A DNA stretch of 42,182 bases, taken from positions 1 through 42,182 of the forward strand of contig NZ_CAJXKH010000021.1 in the NCBI RefSeq assembly GCF_913055755.1. The letters run 5' to 3'. Source of the DNA: an uncultured Microbulbifer sp. GTDB lineage: Bacteria; Pseudomonadota; Gammaproteobacteria; Pseudomonadales; Cellvibrionaceae. This document shows positions 26,420 to 35,765 of this stretch, piece after piece; within the stretch, counting starts at the first letter, position 1; each line of letters starts with the position of its first letter. The translations under genes and the position numbers were made by a program. Under the pieces are notes generated by a model, which was not told the DNA's origin, searched no databases, and saw only the letters and a program-made list of their open reading frames with translations.

Positions 26420-28288
26420 TTACGGTGCCGTGCAGCCCATACAGCGTACATACAGTGCGCGGGGATCCTTGAATGTGCGCAGTTCCCGCAGTGGGTCCAG
26501 GGCCGGCTGCAGGCTGTTGAGCCAGGCACCCAGTGGCAGGTTTTGCTCGACACTGGCGGCGATGCGCGCGTCCACGTTGTCCGCCAGGGCGCGCATCAGC
26601 TTTTCACTGGTGGTCAGCTGGCGCTGGATTTCCACCACCTCATATTGGTCCAGTTTGGCCACCTGTGCGGCGTCGGCAATGGCTTCCTTGAGGTTGCCGA
26701 GCTCATCCACCAGACCCAGCTCCAGCGCCGCGCGCCCGGTCCAAACCTGGCCCTGGGCGATCTTGTGGACTTCCTGCGGGGTGCTGTTGCGGGCTGCCGC
26801 CACCAGCTGCAGGAATTGCGCGTAGGTATTTTCCACACCTTGCTGGATCAGGCTGGCAGCGGCTTCCGGCAGGGGGCGGTCCAGGCGCATGGTGCCGGCG
26901 AGTTCCGTGGTACCGATACCGTCGTTGTAGATGCCCAGGTGCTCGAGGGAATCCTCGAAGGTGGGGAAGGCACCGAATACGCCGATGGACCCGGTAATTG
27001 TGGAAGGGGAGGCCCAGATGCGGTCACCGCCGGCGGCAATCCAGTAGCCACCGGAAGCGGCCACGCTGCCCATGGAAATAATCACCGGGATGCCCGCTTC
27101 GCGGGTGGCCAGCAGCTCCTGGCGGATGGCCTCGGAGGCAAATGCGGAGCCGCCGGGGCTGTCGATACGCAGCACCAGCGCCTTGACCTTCTTGTTGCGG
27201 GCTTCCGCAATCAGGTCACCGAGGGTCTCGCTGCCAATCTGGCCGGCGGGGGCCTCGCCATCGACGATGGCGCCGGCGGCGGAAATCAGGCCGATTTTCG
27301 CGGTCTGGGTGCCGGGGTTGGGGATTTCGGTCAGTTTCTTGTGACGCAGGTAATCCATCGCGTTGATAAATTTGTAGGTGCTGTTGTCTGCCTCACTGAT
27401 GCCGATGGACTGTTGCAGCTCGGCAACCGCTGCCCGGCGGCTCGCCAGGGTGTCGACAAATTTGTGCTCCAGTGCGGCCCTGGCCCAGCTGCCGCCCTCA
27501 GCGCGCAGGTTTTGCGGAAGATCGGCAATGAAACTGTCGATGCTGTTGGGGGGCAGGTTGCGCAGGCCGGTCACCTGTTCGGTGTATTCGTGCCACAGCC
27601 CGTGCAGCCAGCGCTGGTTGTTTTCCCGGGAAGCGGGAGACATATCGTCGCGGGTATAGGGCTCGATAAAATCCTTGTAATCGCCGACGCGGAACACATG
27701 GAAGTTGATCTTCAGTTTTTCCAGCGCACTCTTGTAGTAATTGCGATAGCTGCCGAAACCGGTCAACAGCAGCGACCCCATGGGGTTCAGGTAGATTTTC
27801 TCGGCGTGGCTGGCGAGGAAATACTGGGCCTGGGTGAAGTTGTCGCCGATGGCGTAGACCGGCTTGTTACTGGCCTTGAAGCGCTGCACCGCTTCACCCA
27901 CTTCCTCCAGTTTGCTGAGGTTGGCGCCCACCAGGTAATCGAGTTCCAGCACCAGGGAGGAAATGCGATTGTCACTGGCGGCGGCGTCGATGGCGTCCAC
28001 CAGGTCTTTCACCCGGGTTTCCGGTGGTGTCCGCGGGCCGCCCAGGAACGTGGGGATACCGGCGGGCTGGCTCAGCTCATCCACCAGGAAGCCGCCGGGA
28101 GCCACTTTCAGCGCGGCCCCCTGGGGCACGGTGATGCGTTCTTCGCCACCGAAAATGGCGGCGCCGATAAACACCAGAAGCAGCAGAAACAGCAGGTTGG
28201 TAAATACCCGGCGCAGCCAGGTGATGGCACCGCCGATGGCACCGAAAAAGCGGCGAATGAAACCTCGGTTATGGGTCGACTCTGTCAA
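26420..28288 (-). CDS. sppA: Signal peptide peptidase SppA, 67-kDa type
   Basis: SppA degrades leftover signal peptides in the inner membrane. It has 622 aa, the long double-domain (E. coli) form. One N-terminal membrane anchor (about residues 30-47) precedes two S49 protease domains. The catalytic lysine is Lys205 in RVGDYKDFIEP of the N-terminal domain. The catalytic serine is Ser412 in GSVAASGGYWIA of the C-terminal domain. The DSPGGSAFASE motif is intact. The start is TTG 28288, which has AAGGAG about 8 nt upstream and leaves a normal N-terminus. It follows the DUF2069 gene by 54 bp. Confidence 0.95.
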   Translation of the reverse strand: MTESTHNRGFIRRFFGAIGGAITWLRRVFTNLLFLLLLVFIGAAIFGGEERITVPQGAALKVAPGGFLVDELSQPAGIPTFLGGPRTPPETRVKDLVDAIDAAASDNRISSLVLELDYLVGANLSKLEEVGEAVQRFKASNKPVYAIGDNFTQAQYFLASHAEKIYLNPMGSLLLTGFGSYRNYYKSALEKLKINFHVFRVGDYKDFIEPYTRDDMSPASRENNQRWLHGLWHEYTEQVTGLRNLPPNSIDSFIADLPQNLRAEGGSWARAALEHKFVDTLASRRAAVAELQQSIGISEADNSTYKFINAMDYLRHKKLTEIPNPGTQTAKIGLISAAGAIVDGEAPAGQIGSETLGDLIAEARNKKVKALVLRIDSPGGSAFASEAIRQELLATREAGIPVIISMGSVAASGGYWIAAGGDRIWASPSTITGSIGVFGAFPTFEDSLEHLGIYNDGIGTTELAGTMRLDRPLPEAAASLIQQGVENTYAQFLQLVAAARNSTPQEVHKIAQGQVWTGRAALELGLVDELGNLKEAIADAAQVAKLDQYEVVEIQRQLTTSEKLMRALADNVDARIAASVEQNLPLGAWLNSLQPALDPLRELRTFKDPRALYVRCMGCTAP

Positions 28289-28342
28289 ACCAGGAACTCC
28301 TTGTTGAACGGTCTGGCGGGTTGTCTGTGTGCGGAAGCCTGT

Positions 28343-29327
<985 letters not shown>

Positions 29328-29672
29328 TTACAGCAGCTCCAGAACATTTTCCGGTGGGCGGCCGAGCACCGCGCGATCGCCTTTGACCACGATCGGGCGT
29401 TCAATCAGCCTGGGGTGGGCGTGCATGGCGTCGATCAGCTGGTCCTCGGACAGGGACGGGTCTTTCAGGTCCAGCGCCTTGAATTCGTCCTCGCCCTTGC
29501 GCAGCAGGTCGCGGGCGCTGATGCCGAGTTTTTGCAGCAGGGCTTTCAGAGTGGCTGAGTCCGGGGGCGTTTCCAGATAAAGAACCACTTCCGGTTCAAT
29601 CTGGTTTTCCTGCAGCAGCTGCAGGGTCTGGCGGGATTTTGAACAGCGGGGATTGTGATAGATCGTCCACAT
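29328..29672 (-). CDS. arsC: ArsC-family (glutaredoxin-type) arsenate reductase
   Basis: A 114-aa thioredoxin-fold protein with the active-site motif NPRCSKSRQT (catalytic Cys10). RPIVVKGDRAVLGRPPENV near the C-terminus contains the conserved Arg that contacts arsenate. In the ArsC family this reduces arsenate with glutathione and glutaredoxin. No ars regulator, pump or other resistance gene is near. As the head of the wrbA/DUF2069 block it may have a general thiol-redox role rather than true arsenic resistance. It starts at ATG 29672. Confidence 0.88.
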   Translation of the reverse strand: MWTIYHNPRCSKSRQTLQLLQENQIEPEVVLYLETPPDSATLKALLQKLGISARDLLRKGEDEFKALDLKDPSLSEDQLIDAMHAHPRLIERPIVVKGDRAVLGRPPENVLELL

Positions 29673-29701
29673 TCGGGCAGTATCCTGTTAAGGTTTGGCG
29701 T

Positions 29702-29729
29702 ATTCTAACAGCCTGCCGTGACTCGTCTA
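29702..29729 (-). promoter_or_regulatory. Candidate sigma70 promoter for the arsC-wrbA-DUF2069-sppA genes
   Basis: On the minus strand, TAGACG (29724-29729), a 16-bp spacer and TAGAAT (29702-29707), with 4/6 and 5/6 matches to consensus. The predicted start of transcription is about 20 bp before the arsC-like ATG. It is located in the divergent 154-bp gap with yihY. Called by eye. Confidence 0.4.
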
Positions 29730-29826
29730 CGCTGGGGTATGGGGTATTTAGCCGGCGAAAAAACGCGCACAGGAAGCCGTTCTGTGGCGCGGGTTACACT
29801 GGCTGGTTTATATCAAGAGAAGACCC

Positions 29827-31233
29827 ATGACTGAAATGGTGCACCGCTGGCGTCGTTTTATTACTTCATTGTGGACGCTGTTTAACGAAAAGAACTGCCG
29901 CCAGAGTGCCGCTGCACTCACCTATATGACCCTGTTTGCCATAGTGCCACTGGTGACGGTGAGCTATGCGATGCTGTCCCTGTTTCCGGATTTTGCCGGC
30001 CTGCAGAGCAAGATCCAGCAGCAGATCTTTGCGCATTTCGTGCCGGAAAGCGGGCGCGAGGTGCAGGAATACATCAGCAACTTTTCTTCCCAGGCCCAGC
30101 GGCTTACCGGTCTCGGTATCGGCTTCCTGCTGATCACGGCGGGGCTGACGCTGCGCAATATTGAAGTCACTTTCAATGCAATCTGGGATATTCCCCGCGG
30201 CCGCCGCGGCGTTTCCAGTTTCCTGCTGTACTGGGCCATCCTCAGTCTGGGGCCGATCCTGCTGGGTGCCGGCATGGCGGCGAGCACCTATCTGTTTTCT
30301 CAGAAGTTTATCGTGCAGAACGACAGTCTCGGGGTGATGCCCATAGTGCTGCGGGTGCTGCCGTGGATGCTGACCGCTACCGCCTTCACCCTGTTGTTTA
30401 TCGCGGTGCCCAACTGCCGCGTGCCACTGCGCCACGGGGTAGTCGGGGGTGTGGTTACCGCGTTTGTATTCGAAGCGGCGAAGGTGCTGTTCGGGGTCGC
30501 CGTCGCGCGCACTTCGGTGCAGGCCATCTACGGTGCTTTTGCGTTTGTGCCGCTGTTTCTTATCTGGATCTTCCTGATGTGGATGATTGTGCTTGCGGGC
30601 TGCGTGCTGGTGCGCACGCTCTCGGCCTATCACGCCGCTGCTCAGGGGCGGAATTACTCCGATCTGGTGGCGACGATGCTGTTGATGTGGAAATTTTTCA
30701 GCCAGTATCAGAAGGGCCTGCCGGTGCGCGACCAGGATATTTCCCGCGCGGGTATCCGCCCGAGCCAGTGGCGGCGCATCCGCCAGGTACTGCAGGATCG
30801 CAACGTCATCACCCAGACCGACCGCAACGATTATGTTCTGGTGCGGGACCTGGATTCCGTCACCATCGAGCAGATGACGGAATGGTTGCACCCGGCACCG
30901 GTACCTGAGCACGGGCATCGCGAGCTGGAAAGCCGTCCCTGGTACCGGGAAATGTCCGCGCGCTTCAGCGAATCTCGCGTGCTCTCCCACGAACAAATGT
31001 CGCAATCCCTGGGGGAGTTGTTCCGGGCCTCCATGGCCGAGGAACGCGGGCAGGGGACGGACTCGGAGGAACCTGAGGAAAAGACCCCCGACAGCAAGGG
31101 GCGCAGTGGCAGAAAACCGGCGAGAAAGAGTAGCGCAAAGAAAAATGACAAGTCAGACAAGAGCAGCAAAGCCGCGGGTAAAGACAGTCGCAGTCTGGCT
31201 GTGGTTGGCCCTGGCGATAACAAGCGGGTGTGA
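29827..31233 (+). CDS. YihY/BrkB-family inner-membrane protein
   Basis: A 468-aa protein with a six-helix YihY domain (about residues 15-275; NCRQSAAALTYMTLFAIVPL at the start, RGRRGVSSFLLYWAILSLGPILLG in the middle). Although older annotations call it ribonuclease BN, that activity belongs to RNase Z. The function is unknown. A winged-helix-like soluble region (about 285-360) follows, then a long Lys/Ser/Glu-rich tail. The tail overlaps the next gene by 89 bp in a different frame. It sits divergent from the arsC block, as in Pseudomonas. Confidence 0.9.
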   Translation: MTEMVHRWRRFITSLWTLFNEKNCRQSAAALTYMTLFAIVPLVTVSYAMLSLFPDFAGLQSKIQQQIFAHFVPESGREVQEYISNFSSQAQRLTGLGIGFLLITAGLTLRNIEVTFNAIWDIPRGRRGVSSFLLYWAILSLGPILLGAGMAASTYLFSQKFIVQNDSLGVMPIVLRVLPWMLTATAFTLLFIAVPNCRVPLRHGVVGGVVTAFVFEAAKVLFGVAVARTSVQAIYGAFAFVPLFLIWIFLMWMIVLAGCVLVRTLSAYHAAAQGRNYSDLVATMLLMWKFFSQYQKGLPVRDQDISRAGIRPSQWRRIRQVLQDRNVITQTDRNDYVLVRDLDSVTIEQMTEWLHPAPVPEHGHRELESRPWYREMSARFSESRVLSHEQMSQSLGELFRASMAEERGQGTDSEEPEEKTPDSKGRSGRKPARKSSAKKNDKSDKSSKAAGKDSRSLAVVGPGDNKRV

Positions 31234-31663
31234 CTTTTCCGGCCCAGCCGCTACCTCGCCGGAAGGGCAGTTAACCGATCTCAACGGCGAGCCGGTAATT
31301 CCACGCGGGCGCATGATGCTGGTGAACTACTGGGCGGAGTGGTGCACACCCTGCCGCGAGGAAATCCCCGAGCTCAACACCTTCCAGCGCAACAACCGGG
31401 AACAGGTGCTGGTGCTGGGGATCAACTTCGATCAGTTGCCGCCGGAGCAGGTGCGCGCGCAGGCAGACAAGATGGGCATTGAATTCCCGGTGCTGGCCAG
31501 GGAACCTGCACAGCGCTGGGGACAGCCGCGCCCCCAGGTGCTGCCATCCACCCTGATCATTGACGGGGAGGGCAACTGGCTCGGTACTCTTGTCGGTCCT
31601 CAGTCCGAGGACAGTCTCAGGGAGGCCGTGTTGCGGTTTTCCCGGGCAGCGAACCCGGAATAG
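31145..31663 (+). CDS. TlpA-like thioredoxin-fold lipoprotein
   Basis: A 172-aa envelope protein. A basic N-terminus and hydrophobic stretch end in lipobox ITSGC with lipidation Cys29. The +2 residue is Asp30, which in Enterobacteria keeps lipoproteins in the inner membrane. The thioredoxin-fold domain follows with the redox motif WAEWCTPC (Cys67 and Cys70) and cis-Pro VLPSTLII. TlpA/ResA-type proteins reduce disulfides or metal sites in the periplasm. ATG 31145 gives a perfect lipoprotein signal. A GTG at 31106 would add 13 residues. The first 89 bp lie inside the yihY 3' end. Confidence 0.88.
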   Translation: MTSQTRAAKPRVKTVAVWLWLALAITSGCDFSGPAATSPEGQLTDLNGEPVIPRGRMMLVNYWAEWCTPCREEIPELNTFQRNNREQVLVLGINFDQLPPEQVRAQADKMGIEFPVLAREPAQRWGQPRPQVLPSTLIIDGEGNWLGTLVGPQSEDSLREAVLRFSRAANPE

Positions 31664-31778
31664 GGGGTTCCCCCGGGGTTCAGCGAAGATTCAGGCTCCC
31701 CTCGATACAGTGCTCCCATCGGTCGCCAGACCAGAGAAATCCACGCTGGAGTACCAGCGGGTCACAGGGAGAACAGAG

Positions 31779-32357
31779 ATGGCTAAGCAGCACAAATTCC
31801 GCATCTTCAAGCCGCTGGCATTCGCCGGCCTGACTGCGGCCCTGGTGGGGCTCAGCGCCGGCGCTGCCGCTGGCGAAAGCGGTTACTACGCAGGTGACGG
31901 TTTCGATTACGCCATAGTGACCGGCGTTACCCCCATCTATAACGATGTCCAGGTGGTTGAGCCCCGCACCCGCTGCTGGGATCAACCGGTGACCTACCAG
32001 CAGGCATCTCCTGCGGGCACCATTATCGGCGGCCTGATCGGCGCCGCGGTCGGTCGCAATGCGGCCAAGGGGCGCGGCCACCACCGCCGCTACCACGACC
32101 ATGGACGCAAGGCGGCGGGCACCGTTGCCGGTGCTGCGGTGGGCGCGATGATCGGCAGTGCCATCAGCCGCAGCAATGCGCCGGTGCAGCACGGTACCCA
32201 GCAGCAGTGCCAGGTGGTGGAGGAGGTAACCACCCGTCGGGAACTGATTGGTTATGACGTAAACTACCGCTACAACGGTCAGGAGTTCCTGACTCGCACT
32301 GACCGCCATCCAGGCGATAGAATCCGGGTACGCGTGGACGTGACACCGGTCTGGTAA
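31779..32357 (+). CDS. Exported glycine-zipper (2TM) envelope protein
   Basis: A 192-aa protein with a signal peptide (about 1-30, ending AGAAAGE), a glycine zipper at 79-94 (GTIIGGLIGAAVGRNA) and 113-129 (GTVAGAAVGAMIGSAIS) split by a His/Arg-rich segment (GRGHHRRYHDHGRK), and a beta-rich tail. The tail DVNYRYNGQEFLTRTDRHPGD is typical of the outer-membrane SlyB/17-kDa antigen-like group. ATG 31779 follows AGGGAGA. Same design as the gene at 23403 but with different flanks, so it is not a recent duplicate. Function unknown; envelope integrity is the usual guess. Confidence 0.85.
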   Translation: MAKQHKFRIFKPLAFAGLTAALVGLSAGAAAGESGYYAGDGFDYAIVTGVTPIYNDVQVVEPRTRCWDQPVTYQQASPAGTIIGGLIGAAVGRNAAKGRGHHRRYHDHGRKAAGTVAGAAVGAMIGSAISRSNAPVQHGTQQQCQVVEEVTTRRELIGYDVNYRYNGQEFLTRTDRHPGDRIRVRVDVTPVW

Positions 32358-32404
32358 TCCCGAGCAGATTGTCACCGGCACTTTGAATTGACAGGAGCAG
32401 TAAC

Positions 32405-32752
32405 GTGAAACTCACCGGCGCCATCGTTTTTGTGGTCGCATTGCTTACGAGCCTGGTTGCGGTACCGACACAGGCGCGGGCTGAACGGGCCCAGCCTTTT
32501 CCGCAGCGGGTTCTCCTGAGTGGCGACTCCAGGAGTGCAGCGCTACACGGCGCTTACCGGGTGCAGAAAAAGAATGGCATCTCCCGCGACCAGGCCGCGG
32601 CACTGGTCAAGCGCAAGTACGGTGGCAAGATCCTGGCAATTCAGGAAACCAATAAAGACGGCAGGGCCATGTACCGGGTAAAGGGGCTTTCGGAAAAGAG
32701 CCAGGTATACGTGGTCTACGTGGATAAACAGAGCGGTCGCATTTCCCGCTGA
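32405..32752 (+). CDS. Small secreted PepSY-domain protein
   Basis: A 115-aa protein with a signal peptide (MKLTGAIVFVVALLTSLVAVPTQARA). A single PepSY-like domain follows (about 55-113: ISRDQAAALVKRKYGGKILAIQE ... YRVKGLSEKSQVYVVYVDKQSGRI). PepSY domains are thought to act as periplasmic protease-inhibitor or sensing modules and are often encoded beside two-component systems. Here it lies 45 bp before the response regulator, which suggests a target or a modulator of it. A short CCCGC/GCGGG hairpin lies between them (32764-32777). Confidence 0.82.
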   Translation: MKLTGAIVFVVALLTSLVAVPTQARAERAQPFPQRVLLSGDSRSAALHGAYRVQKKNGISRDQAAALVKRKYGGKILAIQETNKDGRAMYRVKGLSEKSQVYVVYVDKQSGRISR

Positions 32753-32763
32753 ACCGCCGACGT

Positions 32764-32777
32764 CCCGCTTTTGCGGG
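32764..32777 (+). other. Short hairpin between PepSY gene and response regulator
   Basis: CCCGC (32764-32768) / GCGGG (32773-32777) with loop TTTT. It may attenuate or stabilise the message. Too short to be sure. Confidence 0.3.
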
Positions 32778-32797
32778 GCACAGCTTGAGGAACAACT

Positions 32798-33472
32798 ATG
32801 CGCGCACTGCTGGTAGAAGACGAACAGGTCCTGCGCGAGCAACTGGCCGCGTCCCTGCGCAAGGCAGGTTACACCGTCGACGAGGCGCCGGATGGCGAAG
32901 AGGCCCTGTACCTGGGACGCGAATACGCTTACGACGTGGCGGTAATGGATCTGGGACTGCCGAAAATTGATGGTATCCAGGTGATCGAAACCCTGCGCAA
33001 GGAATCGCGGCATTTTCCCATCCTGATCCTCACCGCCCGCGGCCACTGGCAGGAGCGGGTGCGCGGCCTGGAAGCGGGTGGCGACGACTATCTGGTAAAA
33101 CCCTTCCACAACGAAGAGCTGCTGGCACGGCTGAATGCACTGGTGCGGCGCTCCGCCGGGTTTTCCTCCCCCACCATCAGCGCCGGCCCGATCAGCCTGG
33201 ATACCAGCGCCCAGCGGGTGATTGTCTCTGACAGCGAGCTGGAGCTGACCTCGTTCGAATACAAGGTGCTGGAATACCTGATGCTGCACCCGGACGAGGT
33301 GGTGTCCAAAACCACACTCACCGAGCATATCTACGAGCAGGACTGCGACCGCGACAGCAATGTGATCGAGGTGTTTATCGGCCGCCTGCGCAAAAAGCTC
33401 GACGCGGCCGGTGGTATCAAGCCTATCGAGACCCTGCGTGGGCGCGGCTACCGCTTCCGGCCCGCGGACTGA
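32798..33472 (+). CDS. OmpR/PhoP-family response regulator
   Basis: A 224-aa DNA-binding regulator. The receiver domain has the phospho-acceptor Asp51 (VAVMDLGLP), acidic Asp8, Thr79 (ILTAR) and Lys101 (YLVKPF). The C-terminal winged helix has LELTSFEYKVLEYLM and LRGRGYRFRP. It is closest in style to PhoP/QseB. GAGGA precedes ATG 32798. It lies 3 bp before the sensor kinase gene, so the two make one unit. The kinase is PhoQ-like, which supports the PhoP reading, but I would not transfer the PhoP regulon. Confidence 0.93.
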   Translation: MRALLVEDEQVLREQLAASLRKAGYTVDEAPDGEEALYLGREYAYDVAVMDLGLPKIDGIQVIETLRKESRHFPILILTARGHWQERVRGLEAGGDDYLVKPFHNEELLARLNALVRRSAGFSSPTISAGPISLDTSAQRVIVSDSELELTSFEYKVLEYLMLHPDEVVSKTTLTEHIYEQDCDRDSNVIEVFIGRLRKKLDAAGGIKPIETLRGRGYRFRPAD

Positions 33473-33475
33473 CCC

Positions 33476-34834
33476 TTGCTGTCCCGCTGGCTGCACTCCC
33501 TTTCCGGCCGTCTGTCGCTGATGGCCACGCTAGTACTGCTGGTATTTCTGGTGGTGCTGTCCAGTGTGCTCGAACGGGCCTACCGCACCTCGCTGGACGA
33601 GGCCAAGGCCCGCGAGCTGCAGTTGCATATCTACACCCTGCTGGCGTATGCGGAGCCGGAAGGGGACAGCCTGCGGCTGCCGCCGAATCTGCCGGAGCAG
33701 CGCTTCAACCAGCCGGATTCGGGCCTGATCGGCGCGGTGATGGATGCCCGCGGGCGGGTAATCTGGCGCTCCCAGTCGGCACTCAGCCTGCCCAATTTTT
33801 CCGAGATGCCACTGCCGCTGCCCCTGCGCCAGGGGCAGCAGGTCTTTGCCGAGGTGCGCCTGCCGGATATGCCCACGCCCTTCAGCAGTTTCCGCCAGGG
33901 CGTCGCCTGGGGGCTGGACAGCGAAGTGCAGTTTACCTTTGTGGTGCTGGAAGATGCGGCGCCGCTGCAGGCGCAGGTACATCAGTTCAGCAGTACCCTG
34001 TGGCGCTGGCTGGGGCTGGGCTCCCTGGCGCTGATCGCGGTGCAGCTGCTGGTATTGCGCTGGGGGCTGGCACCGCTGCGTTCGGTGGCGCGGGCGCTGC
34101 AACAGATGCAGCAGGGCGGCAGCGACACACTGCAGGGAAATTTCCCCCGCGAGCTGGTGCCGCTCACCGACAACCTCAACCTGCTGATTGAAAACGAACG
34201 CCGCCAGCGGGAAAAGACCCGGCACACGCTGGCGGATCTCGCCCATAGCCTGAAAACACCGCTCGCGGTATTGAAGGGCCTGGACCCGGCTGCTGACCCC
34301 AAGGGTACCCAGGGCATTCTGGCGGAACAGGTGCAGCGGATGGACAGCATTATCAGCTACCAGTTGCAGCGGGCGGTAGCCAGCTCCCCCAAATCGATCC
34401 TGCGCGGCGTTGCGGTCAAGCCGCTGGCAGAAAAGATTCTCACCGCACTGGACAAGGTTTACCGGGACAAGTCGGTGAATGCCGAGTTGCTGTGCGATGA
34501 CTCGGTGCTGTTCTACGGCGACGAGGGCGACCTGATGGAAATGCTCGGCAACCTGCTGGACAACGGCTACAAATACGGCGGCGGCAGGTTACTGGCGGAG
34601 ATCGAAAACACCGGCGAGCAGCGCGGGCTGGAAATCCGGGTGGCGGACGATGGCCCGGGCCTGACCCAGGAGCAGTGGCAGAAGGTGGTGCAGCGGGGCG
34701 TACGTGCGGACGAGCAACAGCAGGGGCAGGGAATCGGCCTGGCGGTGGTGGTGGATATCGTGGAAAACTATCACGGTACCATCGGCGTGCGTGCCTCGGA
34801 GTGGGGCGGTGCGGAAATCTACATTCGACTTTAA
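33476..34834 (+). CDS. PhoQ-like sensor histidine kinase
   Basis: A 452-aa inner-membrane kinase. TM1 is at about 14-32, the periplasmic sensor at about 36-172, and TM2 at about 178-195. HAMP and dimerisation domains come next with the phospho-acceptor His257 in ADLAHSLKTPLAVL, which has the PhoQ-type sequence around it. N box (NLLDNGYKYGG), G1 (DDGPG) and G2 (GQGIGLAV) follow. No ATG lies near the start. TTG 33476 (or CTG 33479) gives a complete TM1, 3 bp after the regulator stop. The ligand is unknown; PhoQ homologues sense Mg2+, low pH and cationic peptides. Confidence 0.9.
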   Translation: MLSRWLHSLSGRLSLMATLVLLVFLVVLSSVLERAYRTSLDEAKARELQLHIYTLLAYAEPEGDSLRLPPNLPEQRFNQPDSGLIGAVMDARGRVIWRSQSALSLPNFSEMPLPLPLRQGQQVFAEVRLPDMPTPFSSFRQGVAWGLDSEVQFTFVVLEDAAPLQAQVHQFSSTLWRWLGLGSLALIAVQLLVLRWGLAPLRSVARALQQMQQGGSDTLQGNFPRELVPLTDNLNLLIENERRQREKTRHTLADLAHSLKTPLAVLKGLDPAADPKGTQGILAEQVQRMDSIISYQLQRAVASSPKSILRGVAVKPLAEKILTALDKVYRDKSVNAELLCDDSVLFYGDEGDLMEMLGNLLDNGYKYGGGRLLAEIENTGEQRGLEIRVADDGPGLTQEQWQKVVQRGVRADEQQQGQGIGLAVVVDIVENYHGTIGVRASEWGGAEIYIRL

Positions 34835-34883
34835 ATACGCATCATCAAATAAAAATAATTCAGACTGAATAGGAGCGGCTTAA

Positions 34884-35756
34884 ATGTTGCGTCAAGGATT
34901 GCGCTTACTGCTAACAGCGTGTGTTGCGTTGTTTGCGGTTGCCTCGCTGGGAAAAAACGCGAATGACAACAGCAAAAACATTTCACCCTGGCCCGGCGGT
35001 GCCGAGGTAGCGGTCGTCCTGACCTATGACGACGCGCTGGATTCCCACCTGGATATTGCCATTCCCCAGTTGAACGCCCACAAACTGCCCGGCACTTTTT
35101 ACCTGAGTGGTGCCAGGCCATCGATCCGGGCGCGGCTGGCGGAATGGCGCAGTGCCGCCGCGGCCGGCCACGAACTCGGCAACCATATGCTCTACCACCC
35201 GTGTCGCAAATCGCTCGCCGGGCGCGACTGGGTAAAGCCGTGGCAGGACCTGGATCACTACACGCTGGAACAGTTTGTCGACGAGCTGCAGACCACCAAC
35301 AGCCTGCTGGCTGCCATCGACGGCGAGCGCACGCGCAGCTTCGCCTATCCCTGCGGGGACATGCAGGCGGGCGGCGAAGATATTGTTGCCAGCCTCAAGC
35401 GCCATGCGGTTGCCGCCCGCTTCGGTTCGGCGGACGGCCAGCACGCTATCGACGATGGAAACTTCTATCAGCTGGAATCTTTTGACGCCCTGGGCAAAAG
35501 TGGTGACGAACTGATTGCCGTGGTGGAGGCCGCCCGCGCTGAAAACAGCCTGGTGGGCTTTATGTTTCACGGGGTTGGTGGCGATTACCTGACGACTTCC
35601 GCAGAAGCCCATCGTGTATTGCTGGATTACCTGGCGGCGCACCCGGATGTGTACTGGGTGGCGACGGTAAGGGACGCGGTGGCGCAGTTGCAGCGCTTCC
35701 AGGGCGGACAGCAGCGGAAATCAGAACCGCTGGCGTCGACCGCCCGGGAAAACTGA
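34884..35756 (+). CDS. Secreted polysaccharide deacetylase (NodB domain)
   Basis: A 290-aa carbohydrate esterase 4 family protein. A hydrophobic leader (about 1-23) suggests export. The NodB motifs are LTYDDALDSH (Asp49/Asp50, motif 1), GHELGNHMLYHP (His101 and His105 metal ligands, motif 2), SFAYPCGD (motif 3) and FMFHGVGG (motif 5). It removes N- or O-acetyl groups from a polysaccharide; the substrate (chitin, peptidoglycan, xylan or other) cannot be told. ATG 34884 follows AGGAGCGG. It begins 49 bp after the kinase stop, so it may belong to the two-component operon, or start from its own AT-rich upstream segment. Confidence 0.88.
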   Translation: MLRQGLRLLLTACVALFAVASLGKNANDNSKNISPWPGGAEVAVVLTYDDALDSHLDIAIPQLNAHKLPGTFYLSGARPSIRARLAEWRSAAAAGHELGNHMLYHPCRKSLAGRDWVKPWQDLDHYTLEQFVDELQTTNSLLAAIDGERTRSFAYPCGDMQAGGEDIVASLKRHAVAARFGSADGQHAIDDGNFYQLESFDALGKSGDELIAVVEAARAENSLVGFMFHGVGGDYLTTSAEAHRVLLDYLAAHPDVYWVATVRDAVAQLQRFQGGQQRKSEPLASTAREN

Positions 35757-35765
35757 ACCGTTATT

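Noticed and set aside
29328..29672. An arsenic-resistance operon
   Set aside because: Only the ArsC-like gene is present; no arsR, arsB or arsH nearby, and neighbours match the general Pseudomonas wrbA block.
31664..31685. GGGGGTTCCCCC after the lipoprotein gene as a terminator
   Set aside because: The loop is only two bases and no T run follows, so it cannot fold into a normal terminator.
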